Assembly: GCF_019145495.1 (NCBI RefSeq)
Contig: NZ_JAHSTU010000002.1
Coordinates: 1-64,000, forward strand
Length of the DNA stretch: 64,000 nucleotides
Direction of reading: 5' to 3'
Origin: Pseudomonas azerbaijanoccidentalis
Lineage (GTDB): Bacteria; Pseudomonadota; Gammaproteobacteria; Pseudomonadales; Pseudomonadaceae
Under the pieces are notes generated by a model. That model was given only the letters and a program-made list of their open reading frames with translations. It searched no databases and was not told the DNA's origin. Position numbers and translations under genes: made by a program. Positions 8,792 through 17,373 of this stretch are shown piece after piece (the first letter of the stretch is position 1; every line of letters starts with the position of its first letter).

Positions 8792-9784
8792 TTAACGGAT
8801 GAGGTTGGGCCGGATCAGGCCGGCGGCCAGCGCCAGTTGCCACAACCCACGCTCGGTGGCTTGCTCGGCCAGGGTCACGCGGGCAAAGCCGCAAGCGTCG
8901 AGGGCTCGGCTGTAACGGGTGCAGAGTTGGGTATTGCCGATGAGGATGATCGCCGGCAGATGAACGCTGTTGCGCCGCCGACGCTGAACGGTGGCCAGGG
9001 CCGACAACTCATGGCCGATCAGCAGGCCGGACAGGTAGTCCGGTTGCGCCGTGCCGCTCAGCTCACCGGTCAACCCCAGGCTACGGGCGCTGAACAGGGT
9101 CGACAGCACGCCGATCTCACCGTCTGCCGACAACGCGACCTGGACGCCACGATCAAACGCCTCGCCATCAAACGAACCGCCGCGTTGCTGGGTACGCCCC
9201 AGAATGCTGTGTTCGCTGAGTACGGCGAAGACTTCGCCGGTCATGAAGGTATCGAAATGCACGATGCAGCCATCGGTCACTTCCACCCATTTCGAATGGC
9301 TGCCCGGCAGGCCGATCAGCAGGTCGGCGCCCGCCTCGGCCGGCAGGTTTTGCAGAACACCGAGCACCTGGGTTTCTTCGCCGCGCATCACGTTCGGCAA
9401 GCGCGAACGTTGGATCACACCCGGCACGATGTGTACATCGACGCCGCGCAGACTGCGCACGGTTTGGAGGGAAGTTCCGAGATTGGCGACGTTCGCCGGG
9501 GTATCGCAGTAGGCCGCTTCGCGCCAGCCCTGGGCGCTGCCGACCATGCCGCAGGCAATCACCGGCAAACCTGGCTGAGCGTCGAGCCAGTCGCCGCAGG
9601 CCTCGTCGAAAGCCAGTTCAAATCCGTCGGTGCATTCGCGACCGTTGATGATTCGCGGCGCCTTGGGCAACTGCATGATCCCCGACGACAGCGAGCGCTG
9701 TTCGAGAACCTGGCCACCTTCGGCAAGTTTGTAGGCACGTAATGAGGTTGTCCCCCAATCGAGCGCGATCAATTGCGCCAGCAT
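8792..9784 (-). CDS. dgoK: 2-dehydro-3-deoxygalactonokinase
   Basis: 330 residues of the DgoK kinase family. The N-terminal LIALDWGTTSLRAYKL is the ATPase phosphate-binding loop of this fold. It phosphorylates 2-keto-3-deoxygalactonate at C6. The frame continues 23 codons further upstream, but the ATG at 9784 is preceded by AGGTGA at the correct distance and matches the family start MLAQLIALDWG. It is the first gene of the dgoK-dgoA-dgoD series. Its promoter and leader are nearly duplicated before the sugar dehydrogenase at 21925. Confidence 0.94.
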   Translation of the reverse strand: MLAQLIALDWGTTSLRAYKLAEGGQVLEQRSLSSGIMQLPKAPRIINGRECTDGFELAFDEACGDWLDAQPGLPVIACGMVGSAQGWREAAYCDTPANVANLGTSLQTVRSLRGVDVHIVPGVIQRSRLPNVMRGEETQVLGVLQNLPAEAGADLLIGLPGSHSKWVEVTDGCIVHFDTFMTGEVFAVLSEHSILGRTQQRGGSFDGEAFDRGVQVALSADGEIGVLSTLFSARSLGLTGELSGTAQPDYLSGLLIGHELSALATVQRRRRNSVHLPAIILIGNTQLCTRYSRALDACGFARVTLAEQATERGLWQLALAAGLIRPNLIR

Positions 9785-9797
9785 CGCTTCACCTGTT

Positions 9798-9805
9798 TTG
9801 TTTTT
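9798..9805 (-). promoter_or_regulatory. Crc/Hfq-type A-rich motif in the dgoK leader
   Basis: On the minus strand the leader reads AAAAACAA just before the AGGTGA ribosome binding site, fitting the AANAANAA pattern bound by Hfq with Crc in Pseudomonas. It is consistent with catabolite repression of galactonate use. Matches of this length can arise by chance, but three other sugar genes here have one in the same place. Confidence 0.5.
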
Positions 9806-9823
9806 TGGCAGTGAGTGAGCGGG

Positions 9824-9883
9824 ACTATAAACCCTAGCGCTGGAATATCTCAATATATAAATATCAATCCCATATTATGAGAT
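9824..9883 (-). promoter_or_regulatory. dgoK promoter with upstream palindrome
   Basis: On the minus strand, TTGAGA (9848-9853) and TATAGT (9824-9829) are 18 bp apart. Upstream lies the palindrome ATCTCATAATATGGGAT (9867-9883) after an AT-rich stretch. The same elements with the same 38-bp spacing occur at 21979-22038 before the sugar dehydrogenase. The position just upstream of the -35 suggests activator binding, or a repressor that hinders polymerase. Confidence 0.65.
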
Positions 9884-9890
9884 GACGTGA

Positions 9891-9967
9891 AAAAAAGATC
9901 GCAGCCTTCGGCAGCTCCTACAGGGAACGCTTTCCAATGTAGGAACTGCCGAAGGCTGCGATCTTTT
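9891..9967. repeat. REP doublet, GATCGCAGCCTTCGGCAGCTCCTAC type
   Basis: Two inverted copies, each about 28 bp, with about 17 bp between, lie between the dgoK promoter and the GNAT gene. Confidence 0.85.
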
Positions 9968-9975
9968 AAGAAGCG

Positions 9976-10458
9976 TCAGTTACCCGCAGCAAAATCCCGA
10001 AGCACGGCGCCATCCATCCGATACCTCACCCATTCCTCCTGCGGCTGCGCACCCAAGGATTTGTAGAAGTCGATGGCCGAGGTGTTCCACTCCAGCACGC
10101 TCCACTCGAACCGCCCGCAGTCATTGGCGCAGGCGATTTTTGCCAGATGCCGCAGCAGGGTCTTGCCGGCACCCCCACCGCGCTGTTCCGGGGTGATGTA
10201 CAGGTCTTCGAGGTACAGGCAATTGCTGCCCAGCCACGTCGAATAACTGAAGAAGAACACCGCGAAGCCGATCGGCAAGCCCTCGCGCAGGCAGATCAGG
10301 CCGTGGGCCGTTGCGCCTTCACTGAACAGGCTGCGCTCGATGTCGGCGACGCTGGCAATGACTTCATGGCGGGCACGTTCGTAGTCGGCCAGTTCAGTGA
10401 TGAACGCGAGGATTTGCGGCGCATCACTGGGAGTCGCCGGGCGGATTTCGATCGTCAT
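9976..10458 (-). CDS. GNAT N-acetyltransferase, SSAT-like
   Basis: 160 residues. The acetyl-CoA site is in LYITPEQRGGGAGKTLL (about residues 90-106). The later part (FEWSVLEWNTSAIDFYKSLGA) matches the diamine/thialysine acetyltransferase (SSAT2) branch of GNAT enzymes. Acetylation of a diamine or amino acid is therefore likely, but the substrate is not certain. It stands alone between two REP-type elements. Confidence 0.85.
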   Translation of the reverse strand: MTIEIRPATPSDAPQILAFITELADYERARHEVIASVADIERSLFSEGATAHGLICLREGLPIGFAVFFFSYSTWLGSNCLYLEDLYITPEQRGGGAGKTLLRHLAKIACANDCGRFEWSVLEWNTSAIDFYKSLGAQPQEEWVRYRMDGAVLRDFAAGN

Positions 10459-10525
10459 GGACGTGCCTTGTCAGAGGTTGAAAACGCCATACTAAGACGG
10501 CACGGGGCTTTAGTCATACCGAATA

Positions 10526-10658
10526 TGTAGCTGCTGGCGAAGTCTGCGTTCGGCAGCGCAGCAGTCGTGAAACCGGCACTCGCGGTTTTCCTGACACACC
10601 GCATCGTCTGATTTCACGACTGCTGCGCAGCCGAATGCAGGCTTCGCCAGCTGCTACA
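10526..10658. repeat. Large imperfect inverted repeat (REP-like doublet of another family)
   Basis: Left arm 10526-10572 and right arm 10612-10658 are 47 bp each and differ at only a few positions; both begin, reading inward, with TGTAGC(T/A)GCTGGCGAAG. The 39-bp centre is unrelated. It occupies most of the 313-bp gap between the GNAT and MFS genes. The rest of the gap, to 10771, holds no gene I can see. Confidence 0.75.
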
Positions 10659-10771
10659 CGGTTTTACTCCGCTCGTTGCTGATCCTGGCATCGGTAACCT
10701 CGGACCTAACATCAAGGGCTTGCGTGGTTAGATAGATGAGCCGCTCATTTATCTGGTCAAGGAACCGCGTC

Positions 10772-11977
10772 ATGTCTACCGCAACACCTCCCGTTTCAAG
10801 CAAGTTGTTCGGCCTGTTCTGTCTCGCCAGCTATTTGCTGTCGTTGTCGTATGGCTCGACTTTTTTACTGTCATTGTTGATCGGCTCAAGGGGCGGCAAT
10901 GAGCACGATGCCGGCAGTGTGATTTCGGCGGCGATGCTCAGTACATTCGTGGCGGTCATTGTCTCAGGTCACTTGTCCGACCTGCTCGGCGCGGCGCGGT
11001 CGGTTGCGCTGTTCGGTGTCCTGCTGGTGGCAGCCAGCCTGGGCTTCGCCATGACGCCGGGCTTCGGCCACCTGTTGTTGTTTTTCGGCCTGTTGCTGGG
11101 TTTGGGTTGGGGTGTTTTCTACACCCTGGGGCCGATCATCGTGGCCAGCCTGGTTGCCCCCGCGCAACGTGCCAAATATTTTGCCTTGCTGTCGGGCAGC
11201 ATGATGACCGGCATCGGCAGCGGTCCTTTACTGGGACGCGCAGCAAGTGCGTTGGGCTATCCGGTGACGGCGGCGTTTTATCTGGCGGCGCTGGCAAGTT
11301 TGCTGGGGGTATTGCTGTTCTGGCGACTGGATCGGCACTTGAAAAAAGCCGCCGTCGAGTCGACCGCCGTGTCGCGAATTTCCTGGGGCGCAGCGGCGCA
11401 AGTGCTGTCGTCCAAAGCTGCGTTTCCGATCGTCATGGTCGGCTTGGGCGGTTGCGTTTTCGGAGGTCTGTCGAGTTTTCAGACCAGTTATGCGGCCGCG
11501 CGCTCACTGGATTATTCGCTGTTCTTTCTCGGCTTCATGAGCGCTGCCATCAGCAGCCGCATGCTGATTGCCGGCTTCGTCGTCAAGCGCGATCCGCTGC
11601 GGGCGTCGTGCCTGCTGTCCGGGGTGATGATGGCCTCGATCGTGATGTTCGGTTTTGTCGTCGACGGCGGCTTCAGCTACGTCCTCGCGGCGGTGATGCT
11701 CGGCGTCGGTTACGGGCTGACCTATTCGGTTATCAACGGCCTGGCCGCCAACGAAGCACCGAGCGGCACCACCGCGCAATCGTTGCTGTTGTTCAGCCTT
11801 TCGTACTTCATCGGCGTATTCGGCTTTCCGCTGCTCGCCGGGAAAATCATTGTCGAGCATGGTATGGCGACATTGCTGCTGACGGTGCTGGCCGTCGCAG
11901 CGTTCAACTGGCTGATCACGGTCGGGCGTTTGCTCTGGCGTCGAATCACAGCCGCCAGGGCCTTGCAGCGAGCCTGA
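10772..11977 (+). CDS. MFS transporter of unknown substrate
   Basis: 401 residues with about 12 hydrophobic helices. The segment SGHLSDLLGAARSVALFG after the second helix is the usual MFS loop 2-3 motif (G-x-x-x-D). The ATG at 10772 is chosen because AAGGAA (10759-10764) precedes it; an earlier in-frame start at 10736 lacks such a site. It resembles drug/metabolite efflux proteins in general layout only. No neighbour suggests a substrate. Confidence 0.82.
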   Translation: MSTATPPVSSKLFGLFCLASYLLSLSYGSTFLLSLLIGSRGGNEHDAGSVISAAMLSTFVAVIVSGHLSDLLGAARSVALFGVLLVAASLGFAMTPGFGHLLLFFGLLLGLGWGVFYTLGPIIVASLVAPAQRAKYFALLSGSMMTGIGSGPLLGRAASALGYPVTAAFYLAALASLLGVLLFWRLDRHLKKAAVESTAVSRISWGAAAQVLSSKAAFPIVMVGLGGCVFGGLSSFQTSYAAARSLDYSLFFLGFMSAAISSRMLIAGFVVKRDPLRASCLLSGVMMASIVMFGFVVDGGFSYVLAAVMLGVGYGLTYSVINGLAANEAPSGTTAQSLLLFSLSYFIGVFGFPLLAGKIIVEHGMATLLLTVLAVAAFNWLITVGRLLWRRITAARALQRA

Positions 11978-12061
11978 ACCGTTCGTCGTTCATCAGGCAC
12001 CAATTCGAAACGGGGGCGGACCAACATCAGGTAAGGACTCTAAATCAATGGAGACACCACC

Positions 12062-12400
12062 ATGATCACGTCCAGGCTGACCGCCCTCGCCTTCGCTGCC
12101 CTCCTGTCCCCGCTCGCCCTCGCCGCGACCACCGCGTCCGGCACCGGCCCGACCAACCCGGTCGAAAGCCCTAAAGCCCCCGCCATTCAGAGCGCCCCCG
12201 GCATGAACACCAACGGCACAGGCGTCGATAGCAGCCTGCCGCCGTCAACCGGCACCGACCCTCGGACCCAGGGTAATGACATGGGCCGCCAGGGCGGTCT
12301 GAACATGCCCGACACCAAATCACCCGATAACGCCGGCCCCGGCGTCGGCTCGAAAACCACCACCGGTGGCTCAGGCTCCGAAGGTGGCGCGAGCCAGTAA
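12062..12400 (+). CDS. Small secreted or periplasmic protein of unknown function
   Basis: 112 residues. A clear signal peptide (hydrophobic core LTALAFAALLSPLALA, probable cleavage after ALA near residue 21) is followed by a Gly/Pro/Ser/Thr/Asn-rich, probably disordered chain with no cysteine and no domain I recognise. Codon use is like the neighbours. It is followed 40 bp later by another small gene. Similar short proteins occur in Pseudomonas, but I know of no assigned role. Confidence 0.7.
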   Translation: MITSRLTALAFAALLSPLALAATTASGTGPTNPVESPKAPAIQSAPGMNTNGTGVDSSLPPSTGTDPRTQGNDMGRQGGLNMPDTKSPDNAGPGVGSKTTTGGSGSEGGASQ

Positions 12401-12440
12401 GTTCGCCGCAAGACCTACCCATCGCCATGAAGAGGTAACC

Positions 12441-12695
12441 ATGAACGTCGATAAAAACCTGGAAAAAGAAGTCCTGACCCGCCTGCTGCACGCCCATCCC
12501 AGTGGTTTGGGCAAGGAGGTCCTGGACAATTACCGGGGGGAGAAAGTCGTGGCCAGCACCCTCGCCACATTGCAGGAGCGCGGCTTGATTCAGCACGGCA
12601 ATGTGCAGTGCAACGAAGCTGGCGAACACTCGCTGAACCTGCCGATCAAACTCAGCGCCGCCGGCGTTGAGGCTGCACGCAAACTGGATGCCTGA
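12441..12695 (+). CDS. Small protein of unknown function, possibly winged-helix
   Basis: 84 residues starting at the ATG at 12441, where GAGGTAACC precedes it; the upstream extension of the frame overlaps the previous gene and has no ribosome binding site. The sequence (KEVLTRLLHAHPSGL, LATLQERGLI, LSAAGVEAARKL) has the spacing of a small winged-helix fold, with a strand-turn-strand in the middle. A DNA-binding role is only a guess. It may be co-transcribed with the 12062 gene. Confidence 0.65.
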   Translation: MNVDKNLEKEVLTRLLHAHPSGLGKEVLDNYRGEKVVASTLATLQERGLIQHGNVQCNEAGEHSLNLPIKLSAAGVEAARKLDA

Positions 12696-12751
12696 CCCGT
12701 CGATGCGCAGGGCAGGCTAGCGCACAAATCCTTTATCGAATCTGAGGGCCT

Positions 12752-12845
12752 CATCGCGGGCAAGTCCGCTCCCACAAGGTGCAATGGTGAACACAAAAAT
12801 TGTGAACACTCTAGGACCCTGTGGGAGCGGGCTTGCCCGCGATAG
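12752..12845. repeat. REP doublet, GTGGGAGCGGGCTTGCCCGC type
   Basis: Two inverted units with about 45 bp between separate the small gene at 12441 from the convergent PfkB kinase. Confidence 0.85.
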
Positions 12846-12852
12846 CGTCAGT

Positions 12853-13788
12853 TCATTGACTAAATGACTTGCTGATCAACTCATCCACCTCAGCGGTGCC
12901 CGGCGAAGTCGCCGGCCCCCACCGGGTCACCGCCAGTGCCGCGGCCGCATTGGCCCGGCGCGCGGCGTCAAACGCCGACAATCCCTGCGCCAACCCCGCC
13001 ACGAACACACCGGCATGAGCATCGCCGGCACCGTTGCTGTCCACCGCGTCGACCTTGAACCCCGGCACATGCCTGCGCTCTGAACCCTGGCTGATCCAGC
13101 AACCCTGCGGCCCGTCGCGCACTACCATCAGCACCTCGCGCGGGAGATAACCGACCAGCCGATCCAGAGCCTCTGCAATATCGGTCGCACCGGTAATCTT
13201 CAGCGCTTCAACGCTGTTGCTGGTCCACACGTCGATGCGCGGCAGCAGCGCCTGCATCAGCGGTGCATCCGGCGAGTCCACCAGTGGCCCCGGATCGAAC
13301 ACCACCCTGACCGCTTCCGGTAGCGTCAGCACCCAGTCCACCAGCGGCTGCGCTTTACCGACGTGCAGCAGGCTGTAGCCGCTGACGTAAACATAATCCC
13401 CCGCCTCGGCCGGAACGCTGGCCAGGTCCTCGGCACTCAATTCACCCTCGGCGCCGATGTAGGAAACGAAGCTGCGCTCGGCCGAGGCGTCCGTGATCGC
13501 CACGCACAATCCGGTATCGCGTTCGGCACGCTCAGTGATGCCGATACGGATACCTTCCGCGTTCATCGCGTCGCGGGCCAGGTCGCCGAAACGCCCGGTG
13601 CCATGGCGACCGAGGTACACCACCGGCAAACCGTTGCGCTGGGCGGCAGCCATGACATTGAAGCCACCACCGGCTTCGAAACTGGCGGACTGCGCCAGTA
13701 CGTCGCCCCCGGCTTGCGGCAATTTATCCACGGCCATGACCAGGTCGATGATGACCTGGCCGGTGTGCAACATCTTAGGCATGCGCAT
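12853..13788 (-). CDS. PfkB-family carbohydrate/nucleoside kinase, YegV-like
   Basis: 311 residues of the ribokinase family. The N-terminal GGG motif (FEAGGGFNVMAAA, about residue 40) and the C-terminal catalytic/anion-hole motif DSNGAGDAHAG (about residues 250-260) are present; the usual DTxGAGD is DSNGAGD here. The start overlaps the end of the permease gene by 14 bp, so translation is probably coupled. Together with the hydrolase, permease and GntR gene it matches the E. coli yegV context. Likely it phosphorylates ribose, or a nucleoside released or imported by the neighbours. Confidence 0.87.
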   Translation of the reverse strand: MRMPKMLHTGQVIIDLVMAVDKLPQAGGDVLAQSASFEAGGGFNVMAAAQRNGLPVVYLGRHGTGRFGDLARDAMNAEGIRIGITERAERDTGLCVAITDASAERSFVSYIGAEGELSAEDLASVPAEAGDYVYVSGYSLLHVGKAQPLVDWVLTLPEAVRVVFDPGPLVDSPDAPLMQALLPRIDVWTSNSVEALKITGATDIAEALDRLVGYLPREVLMVVRDGPQGCWISQGSERRHVPGFKVDAVDSNGAGDAHAGVFVAGLAQGLSAFDAARRANAAAALAVTRWGPATSPGTAEVDELISKSFSQ

Positions 13789-15241
13789 TCTCGCTCAACG
13801 CAGCGCGACGATCCTTCGCCCCGCCGAGTAACAAGTAAATCCCGCCAGCCACCACAAAGGTCACGATCCAGCCGAGGCCGTTATGCCCCAGCCACGAGTC
13901 GGACAGGAAGCCTTTGAACCAAACGTTTTCTGCCGTGGTGCCAATGGTAGTGAAGCTGAAACCCAACACGATGGCGATGGCCCACGCGCCGAATGCACGC
14001 CACTCCACGCCGCCGCGATACCAGTAGGCGCTGCTCGGGCTGACGTCCAGCAAGTCCTTGGGGCTGTAGTAGTGACGGTGAATCAAGTCGACCACGAAGA
14101 TCCCGACCCACGCCGTGATCGGCACGGCCAGCAAGGAAATAAAGGTGATGAACGGGCCGTAAAAACTGTCGGCGATCAGCATGAAGTAGATCGAACCGGC
14201 GAAGATTGCAACGATGTCGACCACCACCGCGTAGACGCGCTTGACCTTGAGGCCGAGGGTCAACGTGGTCAAACCGGCGGAGTACACCGACAGGTTGTTC
14301 GACAGCAGCAAGCCACCAAACGCAGTGATCAGGTACGGCACGGCCATCCAGGTCGGCAGCATGTCGCGGATCGCGATGATCGGATCAGTCGCCTGGGCCA
14401 AGTCGTTATTGCCCACCGAAAGCAGGCCGCCGAGGGTGATCAGCAACACCAGCGGAATCCCCGCACCGAACGCCGCCGACGCCACCAGGCGTACGGCTTT
14501 GACGCTGCGATGCTGATAGCGCGACATGTCCGCACCGGCGTTGGCCCAGCCAATCCCGGTGCCGGCCGCTATGGTGCCGATGCCGATGATCATTGCACTC
14601 ATCGGTGCCGGCGTGGCGTTGAACACCGCACTCCAGTCGATGGTGGCGCAGAGGAAACCGCCAACCAGAATGTTCAGCGCGCCGAACACGTAGGTCGCCC
14701 ACTTCTGAATCACCAGCAACGTGGCATGGCCGAGGCCCGACACCGACAAGGTCAACAGCACGAAAATCGCGATGAACACCAGCGTCAGCAACGGCGCGCT
14801 TTTGGCTTCCACGGGCGAGCCGAACAGGATCGAACACAACGACAGCAGCACGAATGCGGCGGTGGTGGTGTTGACGGTTTCCCAGCCCAGACGCGACATC
14901 AACGACACCAGGGTCGGACCGATATTGCCGCGTACACCGAAAATGGCTCGCGACAGCGTCAGACTCGGTGCGCGGCCACGACGACCGGCAATGGAGATGA
15001 TCCCGACCACCGCGAATGAACCGGCAGCCCCGAGGATCGCGACAATGATTGCCTGCCAGATCGCCAACCCGCGAAACGCCACGAGGGTCGCGCCCAGCGG
15101 CAGGCCGAGGATGGAAATGTTGGCGGCGAACCAGACCCAGAATAGTTGCAACGGATGACCATTGCACTCGGATTCCGGCACCGGTTCGATGCCGCGGGTT
15201 TCCAGTTGCCCGGCGTTCTGCCCGGCGTTCGATGAACTCAT
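13775..15241 (-). CDS. NCS1-family cytosine/purine-type permease
   Basis: 488 residues with about 12 membrane helices. The sequence resembles the nucleobase:cation symporter-1 family (cytosine, allantoin, hydantoin, thiamine-type substrates). The ATG at 15241 has AGGAG 8 nt upstream; earlier in-frame starts fall in the adjacent REP and are unlikely. In E. coli yegTUVW the transporter is an MFS nucleoside porter instead, so the permease type here differs. The substrate is probably a nucleobase-like ring or its riboside. Confidence 0.87.
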   Translation of the reverse strand: MSSSNAGQNAGQLETRGIEPVPESECNGHPLQLFWVWFAANISILGLPLGATLVAFRGLAIWQAIIVAILGAAGSFAVVGIISIAGRRGRAPSLTLSRAIFGVRGNIGPTLVSLMSRLGWETVNTTTAAFVLLSLCSILFGSPVEAKSAPLLTLVFIAIFVLLTLSVSGLGHATLLVIQKWATYVFGALNILVGGFLCATIDWSAVFNATPAPMSAMIIGIGTIAAGTGIGWANAGADMSRYQHRSVKAVRLVASAAFGAGIPLVLLITLGGLLSVGNNDLAQATDPIIAIRDMLPTWMAVPYLITAFGGLLLSNNLSVYSAGLTTLTLGLKVKRVYAVVVDIVAIFAGSIYFMLIADSFYGPFITFISLLAVPITAWVGIFVVDLIHRHYYSPKDLLDVSPSSAYWYRGGVEWRAFGAWAIAIVLGFSFTTIGTTAENVWFKGFLSDSWLGHNGLGWIVTFVVAGGIYLLLGGAKDRRAALSENAHA

Positions 15242-15281
15242 GAGGAATGCTCCTGTTGCCATTTTTGTGTTTGTGGGCGAG

Positions 15282-15376
15282 GTAGGAGCTGCCGAAGGCT
15301 GCGATCTTTTGATCTTGATTTTCAGCGATAACAAGGCCGCCAAGATCAAAAGATCGCAGCCTTCGGCAGCTCCTAC
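15282..15376. repeat. REP doublet, GATCGCAGCCTTCGGCAGCTCCTAC type
   Basis: Two inverted copies, extended by a second complementary stretch (CTTTTGATCTTGA / CAAGATCAAAAG), occupy the gap between the hydrolase and the permease genes. Confidence 0.85.
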
Positions 15377-15394
15377 ACAGGTTGTATCCGTGTT

Positions 15395-16393
15395 TCAGCG
15401 CAGGTAGAGAAGCCCTGTCACCAACGGCTCAAGCTCCAGATCATTGACAGCCTTGACCGTGTCGATCATCTCCACAGGCCAGCTCTCAAGACCCAGGCAA
15501 GCCCCGAGCATCGCGCCGAGAATCGCCGCGATGGTGTCGGTGTCGCCGCCGAGGCTGGCGGCCATGCACAGTGCGTCGAAGGCGTTCATCTCACCGATGG
15601 CCACTTGCTGAGCCAAAGCAAAGGACACCACCACCGATTCCTGAGAGGCCACTGACGTGCCGATCACGTCGTACAGCAAATCGGCGAGCAGCTCGTTGTC
15701 ACGGTCGACGCTGATGCTTCTTGCCCAACTGATGCGCGAGGCAATGCGTCCGCCGGCGACCCAGTGGCCGTGGCTTTCCGCTTGTTGGGCGATTTGCTGG
15801 CCGAGGTTCAACGCCTCGCCCAGGTCCATGCCGTTGATCCCGGCGGACACCACCGCCGCCACTGCCGCCGCACTGGATATCCCCAGTGTGGTGTTGTGCG
15901 TGACCTGGCAGGCCTGCACAACCGCTTCAATGAAACGCTGCGGGTCGGCGACATTCGCCGCAATCCCGACCGGCGTGATGCGCATCGCCGCGCCGTTGGT
16001 GGTGCCGTAGCGCCCGGCCTCTTCCGGTGAATGGCCGGCGAGGATCATTTCGATGGCGCGCTTGGTCGAAGGACCCAGCAGATCCTGCGAGCCCTTGGCC
16101 TGCATCTCGGCTTCCCATTCGATCAGGCGCTGGGCGAGCACCGCCGGTTCAATCTTGCCTTCGCCATCAATCAACAACTGGCCGACCAGAATGGCCTGTT
16201 CGGTGTCGTCGGTGATTGAGCCTTTGGGCATGTTGGCGGCGATCGGTTGGTCAGGGCCGGCATCTTCCAGGTGGGTGATTTCGCCGAAGCGCGCCTGGAT
16301 TTCCACGCGGCTCAACGATTGGGTCGGCATGCCCAGGGCATCGCCCAAGGCCAAGCCATAGAACGCGCCCAAGGCACGATTGAGCGCAGTCAT
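15395..16393 (-). CDS. ADP-ribosylglycohydrolase-family protein, YegU-like
   Basis: 332 residues. The dinuclear-metal motifs of the ADP-ribosylglycohydrolase fold are intact: GLALGDALGMP near the start, ITDDTEQA (about residues 60-67) and GGDTDTIAAILG (about 278-289). Enzymes of this fold remove ADP-ribose from proteins or DraG-like targets, or cleave related N-glycosidic bonds. The gene overlaps the GntR stop by 4 bp and is followed by a permease and a sugar kinase. That suggests catabolism of a small N-riboside rather than protein de-ADP-ribosylation. Confidence 0.9.
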   Translation of the reverse strand: MTALNRALGAFYGLALGDALGMPTQSLSRVEIQARFGEITHLEDAGPDQPIAANMPKGSITDDTEQAILVGQLLIDGEGKIEPAVLAQRLIEWEAEMQAKGSQDLLGPSTKRAIEMILAGHSPEEAGRYGTTNGAAMRITPVGIAANVADPQRFIEAVVQACQVTHNTTLGISSAAAVAAVVSAGINGMDLGEALNLGQQIAQQAESHGHWVAGGRIASRISWARSISVDRDNELLADLLYDVIGTSVASQESVVVSFALAQQVAIGEMNAFDALCMAASLGGDTDTIAAILGAMLGACLGLESWPVEMIDTVKAVNDLELEPLVTGLLYLR

Positions 16394-17103
16394 TTCGAAG
16401 TTCCAAATTGCAGGTGCAGGCGGAAATGCACAGGGTCCAGCAAGCTTTCCACTTGCTCCATGAAACGGTTTTGCCGGTCGTACGTCGTACGCAAGGCCTT
16501 GAGGAAGACCGTGCCGACCGGGCGCCCCAGCAGTTGGGCATCCTGTTCATTCAGCGGCTCGGCGCCGATCCATTGATCGCCACGCTCACCGATGTAGCCA
16601 TAGGCGGCCAGGGTGATGGTCAGAGAGTTATCGATCAGCCCCACGCGCGGCAGGCTTTCCAGGCCTCCGGTGGCGGGCATCAGTGAGCGTTCAAGGGAAA
16701 CCAGCGTGCCGTCATTGGAACGGCGGCGACGGTCGAGGCTGATGAACTGGTCGGTACCGAACCGCGACAGCAGGTCTGGGCGGGTCACCGCCTCCAGCCG
16801 CAGCACTTCGGTATTGACCAGCGCCCCGCTGTCGGCCAGGGCTTGGGCCCAGCCGCTGCGCTGGTCCAGCACCACGCCATCAAACGTGACGATCGAGCCC
16901 ACCCCGCTTTGCGTCGCGATGTAATTGCGCCGTTTCAATTCGGCCAGGGCTTCACGCAAAGTGCCTCGGCTGACTTTGAATTCTTGAGCCAACTGATGCT
17001 CGCCCGGCAACTGATAACCGTCCTCCAGAAGGCCGCTTTCAATGCGCCGGATGAGTTCGTCGACCACCCGTTGTTTCTTGTCAAATCGAACCTGTCTAAT
17101 CAT
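16390..17103 (-). CDS. GntR-family regulator with UTRA domain, YegW-like
   Basis: About 237 residues. The N-terminal winged helix (QLAQEFKVSRGTLREALAEL, about residues 38-57) is followed by a UTRA ligand-binding domain of the HutC type. The ATG at 17103 is preferred to the TTG two codons earlier; neither has a good ribosome binding site. It heads the series regulator-hydrolase-permease-kinase and overlaps the hydrolase by 4 bp, so it most likely controls its own operon in response to the substrate. Confidence 0.9.
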   Translation of the reverse strand: MIRQVRFDKKQRVVDELIRRIESGLLEDGYQLPGEHQLAQEFKVSRGTLREALAELKRRNYIATQSGVGSIVTFDGVVLDQRSGWAQALADSGALVNTEVLRLEAVTRPDLLSRFGTDQFISLDRRRRSNDGTLVSLERSLMPATGGLESLPRVGLIDNSLTITLAAYGYIGERGDQWIGAEPLNEQDAQLLGRPVGTVFLKALRTTYDRQNRFMEQVESLLDPVHFRLHLQFGTSK

Positions 17104-17199
17104 GTACAAAGTGATAACCGAAACAGGTCAGAACGGGCAAGGGATTTTTAAGGGAAGTGACGGAAGGGATGGCAAAAAAGCCGTGACCGCTGCGCGGTC

Positions 17200-17361
17200 T
17201 ATCGCCAGCAGGCTGGCTCCCACAGGGGATTTGCGGCGAACCCGGAATATCCATACAACAAAAAACTAACTGTGGGAGCTAGCCTGCTGGCGATGAGGCC
17301 GGCACATCCAACATTTAAGTTGGCTGAAAGTCCGCCATCGCCAGCAGGCTGGCTCCCACAG
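17200..17361. repeat. Three REP units, GCCAGCAGGCTGGCTCCCACA type
   Basis: Units at about 17202-17226, 17272-17296 (inverted) and 17337-17361 lie between the GntR gene and the end of the ABC permease gene. They fill most of the 270-bp gap; I see no gene there. Confidence 0.85.
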
Positions 17362-17373
17362 GTGTAATGGGTG

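Noticed and set aside
17200..17361. Possible CRISPR-like array (three spaced near-identical units)
   Set aside because: The units are REP palindromes in alternating orientation with unequal spacing, and there are no cas genes.
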